Notes under the pieces: generated by a model
Database searches by the model: none
What the model saw: only the letters and a program-made list of their open reading frames with translations
Told to the model about the DNA's origin: nothing
Position numbers and translations under genes: made by a program
Source of the DNA: Gigaspora margarita
Lineage: Eukaryota > Glomeromycota > Glomeromycetes > Diversisporales > Gigasporaceae
Reading direction: 5' to 3'
DNA: 64,000 nucleotides
NCBI GenBank assembly: GCA_009809945.1
Contig: WTPW01000333.1
Coordinates: forward strand, 257,669-321,668
Part shown: positions 1-11,858 of the stretch, one piece after another
Position numbering within the stretch: the stretch's first letter is position 1
Layout: each line of letters opens with the position of its first letter

Positions 1-467
1 GGGAAAATAATTACTAACGGAGGTTAATAAACTAAATGAATTGGGTGAATACTGGTGATTTTTATGTCACTTTAAAATATAGCTAATGGTATGTAGATTT
101 AATGATATTTTATTAATAGGCAATTTCTTGTTGCTGGTCATGGATGATAAATTGGGTATTCGATTCAAAATTGGAAAAATTTATAAGAATTAATTCAAAT
201 ATTTTACCTTATTTTCATTAAAACTATTTAAATAGTTACCGGTATTAAAAATTATTATTTAAAAAGTTTTAGTTATAAAAATAAAAAATTCGATGACTTT
301 ATAAAAAAATATGATCAGTTTTAGGATGAAACTCATACAATAATACCATGGCTCTCACTATAAATCCTTAAAAAGGATAATATTAGTGTGAAACTTGAAA
401 ATATACTCAAAACAAATAATGAATCAAAGATACCAAAAATGTTCAGACAATCGAAAATGTGTTTTTT

Positions 468-734
468 ATGTGTTTAATGGAAGTAATAACATCAAGATCC
501 AATTGTATGAGTCGTAAGGTATGTTGTATAATAGTTAAAGAGGATGTTCAAGTAGTAGCAATAGGTTATAATGGTACACGAAAAGATGACAATAATTGTA
601 TTGAAGGTAATTGCGAATATTATAATACTCCACATGAAAGTGGAAAGGGATGTTCCTGCGTTCATGCGGAAGAGAATGCATTGAAGATAGCGGAAAGGAA
701 GCAGATTGGTTGTAATCTCTATTGTACTACGTAG
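468..734 (+). pseudogene. dCMP (deoxycytidylate) deaminase remnant
   Basis: The family converts dCMP to dUMP for thymidylate synthesis in the cytosol, using a zinc ion. The reading frame keeps the N-terminal signature SRSNCMSRKV, the strand IIVKEDVQVVAIGYNGT, and the zinc/catalytic motif CVHAEENAL (His at 663-665, followed by the catalytic Glu). It stops at a TAG (732-734) right after LYCTT. That is just before the PCxxC motif that should supply the other two zinc ligands. I found no continuation after a plausible splice at 731-802. The frame is open from 423, but its first ATG is at 468 and no N-terminal exon is evident. With two zinc ligands missing it cannot be active as shown. The family is identified with good confidence; remnant status is inferred from the truncation. 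Confidence 0.75.
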
Positions 735-1969
735 ATGTAAATCATAAGATCAAAATGACGAGATTTTTCATAACATTCATAAATTTTTACAATGATTTTT
801 TAGGCTACCTTATAATGTTATGTATGATTATTGCAATACTTTATTTATTTTAAGTTAAATTGAGTTTTTCATTTTAGATATGCCATAAAAATAATTTATA
901 ACAATCAATTTGTAAATTTTATTTAATTTCTAATTTATTTAATTATTTATCATTTATGTAATATATTCATTATTAAGAAATTACATTAATAAAGACGAAA
1001 TAGAAAAAATTGTTTCAAGATGCTAATATGGATCGTGAAGAATATAATCCGCTACCAAAAATATTTATATTATACTATCCATAATTCAATCATAATAATA
1101 AACTTAATGAAGAATTTAATTATTTATATATGTAAGATCGGATATTCTTATCAATCTTATAATTTAATATAAATTTATTTTATTTTTATATATTATGCAT
1201 AGTCGTTGAGAAACCATCATCAAATTTTAAAATAGATTAAATCAAAATTAGTTGCCGAGAATTTTTTGTGCGTGTTTAATTTATAGGTTTGTTTTAAACC
1301 CCCCTCGCACCTGAGCCCAAAATATTGATATTAACCAACTAATGGACTATAATAAAAATAATATGTAAAATTTCTCCCTCTATGATCGTCCAATAATCTT
1401 TGCATAACAAAACAAAGGAATTTTTTTAAAAAAAAAATCGCTTATATTTCTAACAAAAAAGATTCCTTGATTAACTTTAAATCCAATATCTTCTACTTTT
1501 AACCTGCTAATAACCAAGTTAAGTTTTTTTTTGAAAAAAAAATGGTGAGGGGTTCACCCGGGCGATAAATAAATTATTTCTACTGTAATATAAAATAAGT
1601 CTCTTACAAGAAAGTTAACAGATCTTACTATGAATTATTATTATATGTTAGATGTATGCTGTTTATATTTTTAAAAAAATCAATTTCTGTAAAATGGGGT
1701 CCGTCACAGCAGAAAATGGTGATCCCTAATCCTGGGTTTGTACGAACATCGAAAATCTATATCAGGAAGGTATGTACGCCGAACCTTTAAATTTGGTGAA
1801 ATTAAAATGCTGTATCATGTAGCGTAATACAGTATATACGTACAAAATACATAAAGATGTAGCAAATTAGCGATCTTGTTAGTCGTAAAAAAAAAATCTA
1901 CAATACTCCAGACATTCGTATTCGCTTTGTTTTTCAAACAAGATTAGTACATGATACTAAAAAAAAATT
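735..1969. other. AT-rich intergenic stretch
   Basis: No coding frame is recognised. The stretch is AT-rich with poly(A)/poly(T) runs. Two small GC-richer islands (about 1300-1320 and 1545-1565) are weakly complementary (CCCCTCGCACC versus GGTGAGGGG), which might be the ends of a decayed element. The last part should hold the promoter of the kinase gene, but no clear TATA box was seen. Confidence 0.4.
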
Positions 1970-3791
1970 ATGCAAAACGTACAAGAAGAATGGCTTGAAA
2001 AAGCTATTTTCGAAAGGCATATTAATTCTATCAATTATAATAAATTCACAGACCCTATCGTGATTGGCGAAGGAGGTTTTGGAAAAGTTTTTAAATACGA
2101 ATGGAAAGATTGTGAGTTAACAGTTGCCCTTAAATGTCTTAAAGTTGATACAAGCATAGATGAAAAAATCATTAAAGATTTTATTGATGAGGTATTATTT
2201 TGTTATATTGAAACCTTAGTTATACTCTACTAGATAATAAATTCCTATAATTCATAAAATTAGCTTAAACTATTACGAAGTGTTTGTTACCATCCAAATA
2301 TTATTACGTTCTATGGAGTTACAAAAGGTAGGCAAGCGATTTATAATTTTTGAAGGTATTAAAATAATAATATATTAATTAAAAAATATGCATTTATCAT
2401 TTAAAATGAATATATAGATAGCAATGAGATTATAATATGATTTTAGAATATGCTAATGAAGGAACTTTACGAGAATACCTAAAAACGAATTTTACAAGAT
2501 TACAATGGACAGATAAACTAAGTATTGCTAAAGAAATAGCACACGGGCTTTTATTTTTACATGAAAATAATATTATTCATAGAGACCTTGTAAGTATTAT
2601 AGATTTTATCTGATTTTATATTTATCAATTTATCAATACAGTACTTTAATCACTAATACTTTATTAACTTAGCATTCGAAAAATATCTTAATTCATGAAG
2701 GCAAGCCAAAAATCACAGATTTTGGCCTATCGAAACAAATAAATGAGACATCCAAGACTTCAACTGCTTTTGGAATGCCAGCATTCATCGAACCTCAGTG
2801 CCTTATTAAAAAAGGATATAAACGTGATAAGAGATCAGATATTTATAGCTTTGGAGTAATCCTCTGGGAAATTTCAAGTGGAAGGCCTCCATTTCAAACT
2901 TTTGAATCAAAAATGGAACTTATGTTTCATATTTACCAAGGAGAAAGAGAAGATCCTATAGAAGGTTCACCATCTCTATATATCGAACTTTACAAAAAAT
3001 GTTGGGACAAGGATCCTGCCAATCGCCCAGAAGCAAGAGTAATTCTCAATACTTTAAAGCAACTTATTCCTAGCGAGACTTTAAATCGAAATAATCCTAT
3101 CGAAACATTATCTGAGAATATCGAAATTGCCTCAAGTCATCATAACAATACAGCACTTGCAAATTCATTTGAAATTACTACATCATCTCCGCTTTATTTA
3201 ACTGACACAATGAATTTAAATACTTCTGTACAAAATTATAGTACCCTTGAGGATTTGAGAAAAGAAGCACGCGAATATTTTAAACAATGCAAATTTCTCA
3301 AAGCTTTAGAACTTTTTGAAGAAATTCTTAAAAACAATCAGCATAGTTCCAATGATCAAGAAAGAGCTTCAACCTGGGATTTATCTTTGAATAAATGCGG
3401 ACAAGAAAATTTAAATGAATTAATTAAGCTACTTTACAAGAACTCCACATTGACTTCTCTAAATCTTAGTAGTAATAAACTAGGTTCAGAAGGAGGAAAA
3501 GCTATAGCAGATGCACTTTGCAAGAACTCTACGCTAAAAAAATTGAATTTTGCCAATAATAAACTTGGATCAGAAGGAGGAAAAGCATTAGCAGATGCAC
3601 TTTGCAAGAACTCCACGCTGACTTCTTTGAAACTTTGGTATAATAATCTTGGATCAGAAGGCGGAAAAGCATTAGCAGGTGCACTTTTCAAGAACTCCAC
3701 GCTGACTTTTTTGGATCTTGATCAAAATAATATCGGGTCAGAAGGGGAAAGCATTAGCAGATGCACTTTGCAAGAACTCCAAGCTGATTAA
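1970..3791 (+). CDS. TKL-type protein kinase with C-terminal LRR array (frameshifted)
   Basis: Predicted Ser/Thr or dual-specificity kinase of the expanded glomeromycete tyrosine-kinase-like family. Proposed exons are 1970-2191, 2264-2327, 2429-2589 and 2673-3791. Introns are 72, 101 and 83 bp with GT..AG ends; the second acceptor, GAG, is unusual. The join gives about 521 residues. Motifs seen: glycine loop GEGGFG (33-38), VALK lysine 55, alpha-C Glu 74, HRDLHSKN with Asp148 and Asn153, DFG Asp165, activation segment PAFIEPQ, SDIYSFG Asp205 and the late Arg267. All key catalytic residues are present. Residues about 339-373 resemble a TPR helix pair (LRKEAREYFKQCKF). From about 384 run 28-residue RNI-type LRRs with consensus LGSEGGKALADALCKNSTL. 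A 2-base loss at 3741-3750 shifts the frame within an LRR and stops the protein at 3791; the LRR array continues in another frame to 4377. Start choice: the first ATG ahead of the kinase domain. Whether the shift is real or a sequencing error cannot be told here. Confidence 0.8.
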
Positions 3792-4377
3792 TTTGAATCT
3801 TGGTCGGAATAATCTTGGATCAGAAGGAGGAAAAGCATTAGCTGATGCACTTTGCAAGAACTCTACTCTGAAAGAATTGAATCTTAACGATAATAAACTT
3901 GGAGCAGAAGGAGGGAAAGCATTAGCAGATGCACTTTGTAAGAAATTCACGCTGGAAGGATTGAATCTTAGCAATAATGAACTTGGATCAGAAGGAGGAC
4001 AAGCATTAGCAGATGCACTCTGCAAAAACTCTAAACTGACTTTTTTGGATCTTAGTCAGAATAATCTTGGAGCAGAAGGAGGGAAAGCATTGGCAGATAC
4101 ACTCTGCAAGAATTCTAAACTGACTCGATTGTATCTTAGTCGGAATAATCTTGGATCAGAAGGAGGAAATGCATTAGCAGATGCACTTTGCAAGAACTCC
4201 ACACTGACTTCTTTGGATCTTGATCAGAATAATCTTGGATCAGAAGTAGGAAAAGCATTAGCAGATGCACTTTGCAAGAATTCCATGCTATATCATTTGT
4301 ATCTTAAATCAAATAATATTAGTTTTAAATTAACATCAAACAATCCAGATCTCAATATAAATCAAGATAGCTTTTAA
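3750..4377 (+). pseudogene. Out-of-frame continuation of the kinase LRR array
   Basis: Seven or so further 28-residue LRR units (pattern LNLxxNxLGxEGGKALADALCKN) run in the frame that would follow if two bases were restored at 3741-3750, ending at a TAA at 4375-4377. There is no start codon of its own that makes sense, so this is the 3' part of the kinase-LRR gene rather than a separate gene. The last unit ends in a non-repeat tail (SNNISFKLTSNNPDLNINQ). The F-box-LRR gene at 47.1 kb ends in a similar tail, so both arrays probably share an ancestral 3' end. The repeats are nearly identical at DNA level, which favours slippage and unequal exchange. Confidence 0.8.
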
Positions 4378-4551
4378 TTTGAATAAAGTAGTTATATAAA
4401 TTAAATATTAAATATAAAAACTGTAAATTATGTGTTTGTTATTCTAATAATATATAAAAACTAAATTATGAGTTTTGTTATTCTAATAATAAATAAAAAT
4501 TTAATTCATATTTATTAAAGTAGTAAAAAGATATAAATATTTATAAAGTAA

Positions 4552-4768
4552 AATGTGAGTGAGTGAGTGAGTGAGAGCAAGAGTAAGAGAGTGAAAGAAG
4601 AGAGTAAGAGAGAGTATAAGAGTGAGTAAGTGAGAGTAAGTAAGAGTGAGAGAAAGAGTGAGAGAAAGAGAGTGAGTAAGTGAGAGAGTGAAAGAGTGAG
4701 AGAGAGAAAGAGATTGTGAGAGAGTGAGAGAGTGAGAGAGTGAGAAAGAGAGAGAAGAGAAAGAGAAA
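4552..4768. repeat. Purine-rich GA/GAGT microsatellite
   Basis: About 215 bases of almost pure purine on the plus strand (GAGT, GAGA, AAGA units) just downstream of the LRR gene. Open frames on the minus strand here (SLSLTHSLT) are by-products of the repeat. Long polypurine-polypyrimidine mirror tracts can form triplex DNA. Confidence 0.9.
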
Positions 4769-4830
4769 ATATATTGCTTAGTATTTGATATATACATTAA
4801 ATTTTAATTTTGCTACTTATGATCTGCTAC

Positions 4831-5310
4831 CATATCAGCGGATCGGCGTAACTGGGTCTATTTTTTCGATAAACTGTTACACAAAAATTTGCTCCTAAGT
4901 AATGTTGAAAAACTAACAAACGAAGTACTTGTTACAACTAACAAAAGAGCCTCTTTGACGTCTAGACAAGTTAAAAAACCAATAAAACTTAATAAAAGAT
5001 CTATGCTAAGCTGTAGAAAGAAGTACTTTTATCGTTTGTTGAAATACTCGGGTGTTTTAGGATGGGTTGGGCATTGAGAAATGGGTTGATAACTATCAAG
5101 GGTAAATTCGGAAGCCAATTTTCAAAAAAATGGCCTTTTTAATCTACTTTTGGCTTATAATTAAATACATGAATTTTGTAATTTTCTACATACTTAATTA
5201 TAAATACAAAGCTGGTTAAAAAGGACGTTTTTGTGAAAATTCGCTTTGTAATAAATTTTTGTATAAAATTTTTTTGATAATCCTCGATCATGATTGGTCA
5301 AGCCGATATG
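4831..5310 (+). mobile_element. TIR element family R1, copy A
   Basis: The left end reads CATATCAGCGGATC and the right end, reverse-complemented, CATATCGGCTTGACC. Inside, a sequence from about 4862 to 5298 recurs at 32.4-32.9 kb (same strand) and 15.58-16.0 kb (opposite strand). The internal part contains a hairpin (about 5142-5225) with arms of the type CCTTTTTAA..TATAATTAA. No protein is encoded; the short frame in it is not conserved in the other copies. The copies look about 75-80% alike by eye, so these are old non-autonomous elements. Confidence 0.65.
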
Positions 5311-7429
5311 TTATGCCGATCTGCCGATATGTAGACAGTTATTGCTACATATTAGGCAGCATTGCTATGTCTTAGGCAGTCAATGCTACTTCTTAGGCAG
5401 TTATAATTTTAAATCTAAATTGATAATAAGTTGACAAGTTATATCTAATATAATTATAACAATATATTTGTATCCATTTTTCTTAATTTGGCCTTTAATA
5501 TATATTTTCTAAATAAGCCTACTCTGGACTATAATGAACTCTGGATATAATGAACTCAAATTTTTAAAATTTCTTAATTGTTTAGTATAAAAAAAGCTGT
5601 GGTTTCTTAAGAAAACATATTAATTTTTTATATAGTAGTAAACTTTTTTTTTTTTGCCCAGACTCGAGTTCAGTATAGAAAGAGCTGATTGTATCATGTG
5701 TTCTAAGGTACTACTATCATAAATTAATATAAATTTCAATCCTAATATGTTTATAAATGTACAATAGCAGTATGTCACACTGCAACACAAAATCATAGAA
5801 CTTTAGTATGAAGATTTTGTTTACATGCTATTCTAGATAGCAGAAAATTATGCATTCCTTTATGCAAACATGAACATGTTCCTGGTATGCAAAATTAAAG
5901 TTTACAAAGTAGACATACATCTAACTATAAAATTAAAATTTATTAAACCTTAAATGCATTAATGCATATTGTACAATATAATTATTATAGAGTTCCTTAA
6001 CTTCAAAGGTTTTACTCAATTTCAAATTATAAAATATGCTTACTTTACTTATTAGCAATGATTGCATCAGGAAAATAAATTATTAATGATTTGTAATAAA
6101 CTTCAAGGTTATTAAATAATTACAGAATTTTAAAAAAAAAGCTGCAAAAATTAAAAGTAATCAAATTTTGAAATCTTTACAAGTTTTGTATAAAATATTT
6201 GCACAATTAATTAAAAACTAAGATCTTTGTACACTATTTGGATCTTTATAGACTATCTAACTAGTAGGTTTTTATTTTTGTTTTGTGCCTGTTTTTTTTT
6301 ATTTTTTTTTAATTTTTTTTAACTTTTTTTAATTTTCAATCTTGTTTTTTTTATTAAATTTTTTTTTGATTTTTTTCAATTTTTTATAGATTATCTAACT
6401 TGTAGATTTTTTATTTTTGTTTCATACCTATTTTTCAATTTTTTTAATTTTTTTTGACTTTTTTTAATTTTCAATTTTTTTCTTTTTTTTAAATTTCCTT
6501 TGATTATTTTTTCAATTTTAATTTTTTTCTTTTTTTACTTTTTTTTAATTTTTTATTTTTCAATACTTAATTTATTTATTTATTTATCTATTTATTTATT
6601 TAATTATTTTATTTATTAGTTTTTTTTTACTTAGCAATTGCTACTAAATACCAAATAAAAATTGTAAATATTTTTTTGTAAGTAATTTTCTTTGTTATTT
6701 TTTATTGTATATTTTATTCTCTTGAACTAATATTATGCTTTTTTGTGAGTATAAGTTTTGCTAAAGTTGTAGAAATTGAAATCATAAGATAAGTATTTTT
6801 CTTTTGTCTTTTCTTTATTTACTTTTTTTTTCTTATCTTGATTTAATACTTCTTTTCTTTTGTATATTTAGTTTTTCTAGACAACAAGTTAATAAAGAAT
6901 ATTAGAGTAGTAACAAAAATCAGGTAATTTATTGGGGTAAAAAAAAGTTAAAATTATATATAGGAACCTAATGTCTATTACTTTTTAGTATGCCTTTTTT
7001 GAAATAGTCCCACTTTTACCAAAAGGTTTGTTTCTTTTTTTTTATTTTTCAAAAGCTGCAAGTTGAAGTATTTGCTGTTGCATTGTCTTTCTCTGACTTA
7101 TAATTAGATTCTACAAGAGAGTAATCTCTTTTGTAAATCTTTATCTACTTCTATAATAGCAAAGTTATTAAAACATGTACATATGTATATAAGTAATGCA
7201 AAAAACTAGTATTATCTAAGAGTTTTTTTAAGCATAAATCAAATATACCCTGAATTGTATAACTCTATGACCAAGAAAATGAATTTTATAATACTAAGCA
7301 TATGCTAAATAATAATAAAAAAACATATTACTTATTTTACTATTGCTATTTGATTAAAAAAAATAATAAATCTTGATACTTGATATTAAACCTTAAAGTA
7401 AACCTAAAACTGAATATTGTTTAATTAAT
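5311..7429. other. Non-coding AT-rich stretch with T-rich low complexity
   Basis: No gene is seen. A possible TA-flanked element sits at 5522-5691. Its left end, CTCTGGACTATAATGAACTC, and its right end, complementary to GCTCTTTCTATACTGAACTC, resemble pogo/mariner-type ends, but the match is weak. About 6285-6620 is poly(T) and TTTA low-complexity sequence. At 6913-7030 lies an inverted copy of the 140-bp repeat found at 10143-10290 and 16070-16225 (AATCACCTGATTTTTG-type ends). Confidence 0.45.
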
Positions 7430-7950
7430 GATCCACATACCAAACAGGAGTTGCATATATTACTATATATAGTGAAATTGAGAAAAATTGTTTATTTAAA
7501 ATTTTGGAATCTGGTACTTTTAGAGCAATATCAAAATTTTTTTACTAAACTAAACCTTTTACACCAAATAACAAAAGTTGTAGAACACTTTATTGCAATT
7601 CTAATAATGTAAAATCAATAAATTGGCAGTAGTTCATAAGATATCATTAAAAACATTTTGCAACCATATAGAGTTTCTATATAAGCAATAATATTGTTTA
7701 CATAGAAACTCTATATAGTCACAAATGTTTTTAATGATATCTTGTGATCTATTAATCAATTTTAATGATTTTATTACTATAGAATCACAAGAATATGTTC
7801 TACAACTTTTGTTATTTGGTGTAAAAAGGTTATCTTAGTAAAAAAAAGTTTAATATTGCTCTGATAGTACCAGATTCCAGAAATTTGAATAAACAATAAT
7901 TAATTTTTTTCAAATATTGCTATATATTTTCACTGCTTGGCATATGGATC
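7430..7950. mobile_element. Long fold-back (inverted repeat), about 255-nt arms
   Basis: The left arm begins GATCCACATACCAAACAG. The right arm ends with its complement, read as GATCCATATGCCAAGCAG. Matching continues inwards through ACAAAAGTTGTAGAACA and CATATAGAGTTTCTATATAAG to a short loop near 7690. The arms differ at perhaps one base in six. No frame is present. A palindrome of about 520 bp like this is either a fold-back transposon or two head-to-head repeat copies. Confidence 0.75.
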
Positions 7951-7984
7951 ATGAAAGGAACTTTCTTAAAAAATGTGCTTGGTA

Positions 7985-8560
7985 AATAACAAAATTGGTT
8001 CAGAAATATTGTTTCTTAATAAGTATTAGCAGTTTTATTAGAAAGTTTCTTTCTGTATCTAAAAAATCTAATTTTGGCCAAAATTAAAAATTTTGAATAT
8101 TATTAGCTAAATTATAGTTGTTTCGAAACATCTGGCAAAACATTAACTGGTTAGATATTTGCTAATTTGATAAGTTTTTAGTCTCAGTAATTACCATCAA
8201 ACCAAAATTTTTAAAATTTTAGTTACAAAGGAGATTTTTAAGAAATAGGTTTACTTACAATAAAATTGGCTCAACCCAATTTTTTACTTAATGAGTATTA
8301 GCAGTTTTATTAGTAGAATTTTGTATGAGTTTGGTCTTTCTATTTTTTTGCTATGCATTTTCACTAAATTTAAAATAAATTTTGAAGTACTCTTGGGATA
8401 ATTTTTATTTATTATTTAGTGTGTTATTATAAAAGCATTTGTTTATACAGTACAAAAATTTACTTTAAAAGCCTATTTACAAAATATTTACTGTACCAAG
8501 CCTAGCTGAACTAGCTGGGCTAGTCAAGCTAGCTTGTAGCACTACTTGAAAGCACTCTAA
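7985..8560 (+). repeat. Interspersed repeat family E, copy 1
   Basis: Matches 37640-38265 (same strand, interrupted) and 36300-36600 (opposite strand). Shared landmarks are TTTTATTAGTAGAATTTTG, the tract CTCTTGGGATAATT, and a terminal palindromic run rich in AGCTAGCC/CTAGCT (8500-8545). No coding frame. The CTAGCT-rich end may be a hairpin terminus, which would fit a non-autonomous element, but the exact ends are not defined. Confidence 0.6.
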
Positions 8561-9949
8561 ATCTATTTTATTTTAAAAATTTTGTCTAGTACAAAATGGG
8601 CCTGTATGTTTTTCTCAATATTCATTTTTCTAACAACTTATTTTTTAATATTACTTTTTAGACACTTAATTTTCTAGACAGTATTAGTTTTTTAATAGTA
8701 TAATCTTTTTAACAACTATTTTTCAACAAAATATTGTATAACAGTACTATTCCCTACTAGTAATTTCTTCCTACAATTGTTTATAAATATTATTTCTATA
8801 TATCTAAGAAATAATTTATTATTAAATTTAAAAATTTTCTGGACCTTTTTTGTCAAGTTTTTTTTTAAAGTAAGAATCTAGAGATAGTTTTATTAATAAA
8901 AGAGTATAATGGAATTTTAGTAGATATTATAGATTTAAATAAAGATGCAAATCTCAGCTTCAACTAATTTTAGCTTTAGCTGCCCAATAATTATTTTCCA
9001 ATAGCTATTTCTTCAAAAAGCAATTGTAATTCACTAATTTCTACTCTTACACTTATACTAAAATAACTTGGTAAAATAATATTTAGTAAAATAATTGTCT
9101 AGAAAAAAGCACTATTTGGAAAATGTCTAAACAGATCTGAAAATGAAAGCACTAGTAAAAAAGACAGCACAGATGCAAAAATAAAGACACTAGCAAAAAA
9201 AACAATTGTGAAAGTTAATATTTTATTTAGGAAATAGTTGTTAAAAAAATTATGCTATTGGGAATAATGCTATCAGAAAAATAGGATATAAGAAAATATT
9301 ATTAGTGTAATCATTGTTGGAAAATGAGCTTCAGAACTAGTAATAATAAAAAGCTTGATAACAGAGTTTTTTGATGATATTCAAAAATAATAAACCATGA
9401 ACAAAAGATCAGATACAGAAACTTAATTAGTCAAAAATCGAATAAATTAGCTAGGCAAATTATAGAAGCAAAGATATTTTTTTATAAGATTGTACTAATT
9501 GGTTAGAATTTAAAATTAATATAATTACCAAATTAGCAATATACATGTAGTGGGTATGAAGTTGCTTGCTTGCAATTTTTAAATAACACTTGACTTAATT
9601 TGTGATACATGTACAAATTTCTATTGGTACTGTACTGTGATAATTTGTAAGCTAACAAGAAGAATCTTATAAGAGTATAAATACTATTTAAAGAGAAATC
9701 ATTTTATCTTTTGCATATTAATCTGTTCTTATTGCTCAAAATAAAAGTAAGACTTGATTTTTAATAATATGCTAAAAAGAAATATAAAAATAATTGAATT
9801 ATTTTTTTTATGTTTTTTGAATAATCAATTGTAAATAAAGTTGATGGATACAGGTTTAATTAGATATGTGGTTTGTTTATTTTTTTAAAATAGATTATAA
9901 TAATAGATTATAATACTAATAATAAAATTAATAGAAAACAGGTATAAGA
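8561..9949. other. Non-coding stretch with a diffuse inverted repeat
   Basis: No gene recognised. Parts of about 8610-8860 and 9060-9330 are roughly complementary (TTTTTCTAACAAC..CTAGACA-type words), suggesting a heavily decayed fold-back element. This is weak and not scored as an element. Confidence 0.3.
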
Positions 9950-10776
9950 TAAACAAAGAATAAATTAGGAAAGAATTCTGATATTAAATTTACTAATTTG
10001 GTATATACTAGTAGTTAACATTGTGTTAGTATAAAATTATTATAATTTCCTATAAGTTGCTATAAAAAATTTTATTGCAGAACTTACTAGTTAGATATAA
10101 TTAAGGTTAAGTTAGGTTTATTGTAATTTTGATTATAGTTTAGAACCATGTTATTAATTACCTGATTATTTTTTTATCAAAGGCCTATACCCTCTTTCTT
10201 AATATATAAATAGTCAGGTTTTTTATATATAATTTTAATTTTGTTTACCCCTAAAAATCACTTGATTTTTGATACTCCCCTTACTGTAAAGAATTCAGTT
10301 ACAGAATTTATTTGCTAATATGGTAGTTTAAATTGAATTAGTATTGGAATTTAAATGATTTCTATGTAAAAAATTGTTACTCACTATTCTAGTGGTTTAG
10401 TATTTGCTTAAGGTTGAGTTGGTTGCATTAAATTATAATGATTTACTATTATCTATAAAGAATTCTGTTACAAAACTTATTCACTAATGAAGTACATACA
10501 GTAGTTGAGTTAATGTTGTAGTTTACTATTTTCTACATATGTTACTATAAAATTCTATTAATAAACCTTACTTTTTAATTTGATATGTATAGTAGTAAAG
10601 ATTGAATTAGTATTGGAATTATCATGATTTTTACTATAAAAAATTCTGTTACAAAATTTACTTGCTCTTCCTTAATCACTGTATAGTTAAATCAATTATA
10701 GTTAAATTTTCATGAATTCTAGCAATTTACTATAAAGAATTCAGTTATATATTTACTTGCTAATGCAATACATACA
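9950..10776 (+). repeat. Degenerate tandem array P (about 100-bp unit)
   Basis: Repeated blocks carry the words ACTATAAAGAATTC, TGTTACAAAACTTACT, GTATATAGTTAAG, TTGAGTTAGTATTGGAATT and ATCATGATTTCTAC in the same order. I count about eight imperfect units. The array is interrupted near 10143-10290 by the 140-bp repeat also seen at 16070-16225, continues at 11765-11858 and 14176-14530, and has a separate array at 57.7-58.5 kb. Non-coding satellite-like DNA. Confidence 0.65.
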
Positions 10777-10786
10777 ATTTTTAAGA

Positions 10787-11100
10787 GGGTCCATATTATT
10801 TCGTTAACATTCACTTCACTGACATAACATTTCACCAACAAATATTTACTGACAAGTTCATTTTACTGATAGTTTATTTCACCAAAGTTCATTTCACTGA
10901 CAAGTTTTTATTTAAAAAGCACACTAACTTTAACCCTAATTTTACTCTGACTCTACCCTGATCCTAATAACAAGACCAGAATTACTTGTTAGTAAAATGA
11001 GCTTCAGTAAAATAAACTGTCAGTAAAATGAACTTGTTGTGAATATTTGTTAGTGAAATATTATGTCAGTGAAGTTATTGTTGGTGAAATAATTGCCACC
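10787..11100. mobile_element. Fold-back MITE with 10-bp target duplication
   Basis: The element is flanked on both sides by ATTTTTAAGA (10777-10786 and 11101-11110). Left end GGGTCCATATTATTTCG; right end, complemented, GGTGGCAATTATTTCACC. The arms, about 140 nt, consist of repeats of ATTTCACTGACA/ATTTCACCAACA. The loop carries degenerate telomere-like words (AACTTTAACCCTAATTTTAC). A 9-10-bp duplication is typical of Mutator-like transposition. No protein is encoded. Confidence 0.8.
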
Positions 11101-11110
11101 ATTTTTAAGA

Positions 11111-11764
11111 AGTAATTATAATAATCTTTATATAAAAAAGACCAACAATAAAGAGGGTTGGAGGACCCTACCAACTGGACTGCAGGAGTCATATCAGAGG
11201 AAAAGAACATGTGTTTCAGAAGAATATACCAAGGGGAGGAGATCATAAAGTATCTTAACACCAGGCTGACCAACCCTTCTGGGTCTTTGGATTAGAAGTA
11301 GAAATGCAACTAGAAAAAAAAAGCTAAAAGAGGGACTGACCAGGTGCTGGGGTTGGGGACTTACAAGGGCAAGAAGTAGGTAATGATAGCAGTTTAAGAA
11401 TAATCTGTGTATGTTACTGAAAGCATAGATAAATACCTGGGTGGGACAGGTACTGCTTTATTAGGTTTATTACAAGAGCAAATGCCTCTATAAGGTGTTT
11501 GGCTAAAGTCTCAGGGTACTTCTATAGTAAATTCCTGAAAGGGTATATTGGAAGGAACATAGAATATGGTAGAAGCTAGAGGATTTAAATATGAATCCCA
11601 TAGTTGGGTTGTAGGTATGGTAGCTAGTATGAAATAATACCAAAAGTGTAAGTTGCTAGTTGTACTCTCATTATACAAATGTAATATGTGGCTTAGTCCT
11701 CAGATCAAGCCAATCTATTTGTACCAATAAAGTACCAAGGTACCTAAGTGGTCATTTTAATTTA
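11111..11764. other. GC-richer non-coding island of unknown origin
   Basis: Base composition is visibly richer in G and C than its surroundings (for example around 11150-11520). There is no open frame beyond 70 codons, no recognisable RNA and no similarity to other parts of the window. It may be a fragment of a longer element whose other copies lie elsewhere. I cannot assign it. Confidence 0.3.
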
Positions 11765-11858
11765 AAAAAATCTTTACATAAAATTTAATTACAAAACTTG
11801 CTATTATAGTAATTAAAGTATCTAGTTAATTTGAGTTGGTTGTATTGGAATTAGAAAA
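11765..11858 (+). repeat. Single unit of tandem array P
   Basis: One unit of the roughly 100-bp satellite (AATTACAAAACTTGCTATTA .. TTGAGTTGGTTGTATTGGAA) lies directly left of the hairpin element. The array resumes at 14176, showing that the 2.3-kb element was inserted into the array. Confidence 0.55.

Noticed and set aside
3434-4025. Minus-strand frames opposite the LRR array (SASANAFPPSDP repeats)
   Set aside because: Antisense shadow of the LRR repeats. The same occurs at 47724-48746 opposite the F-box gene.
4501-4797. Minus-strand frame rich in SLSHSLT
   Set aside because: Produced by the GA microsatellite; no start context or domain.
11190-11215. tRNA A-box-like CAGTCCAGTTGGTAGG on the minus strand
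   Set aside because: No B box within reach and no poly(A) or target duplication; not enough to call a second SINE.
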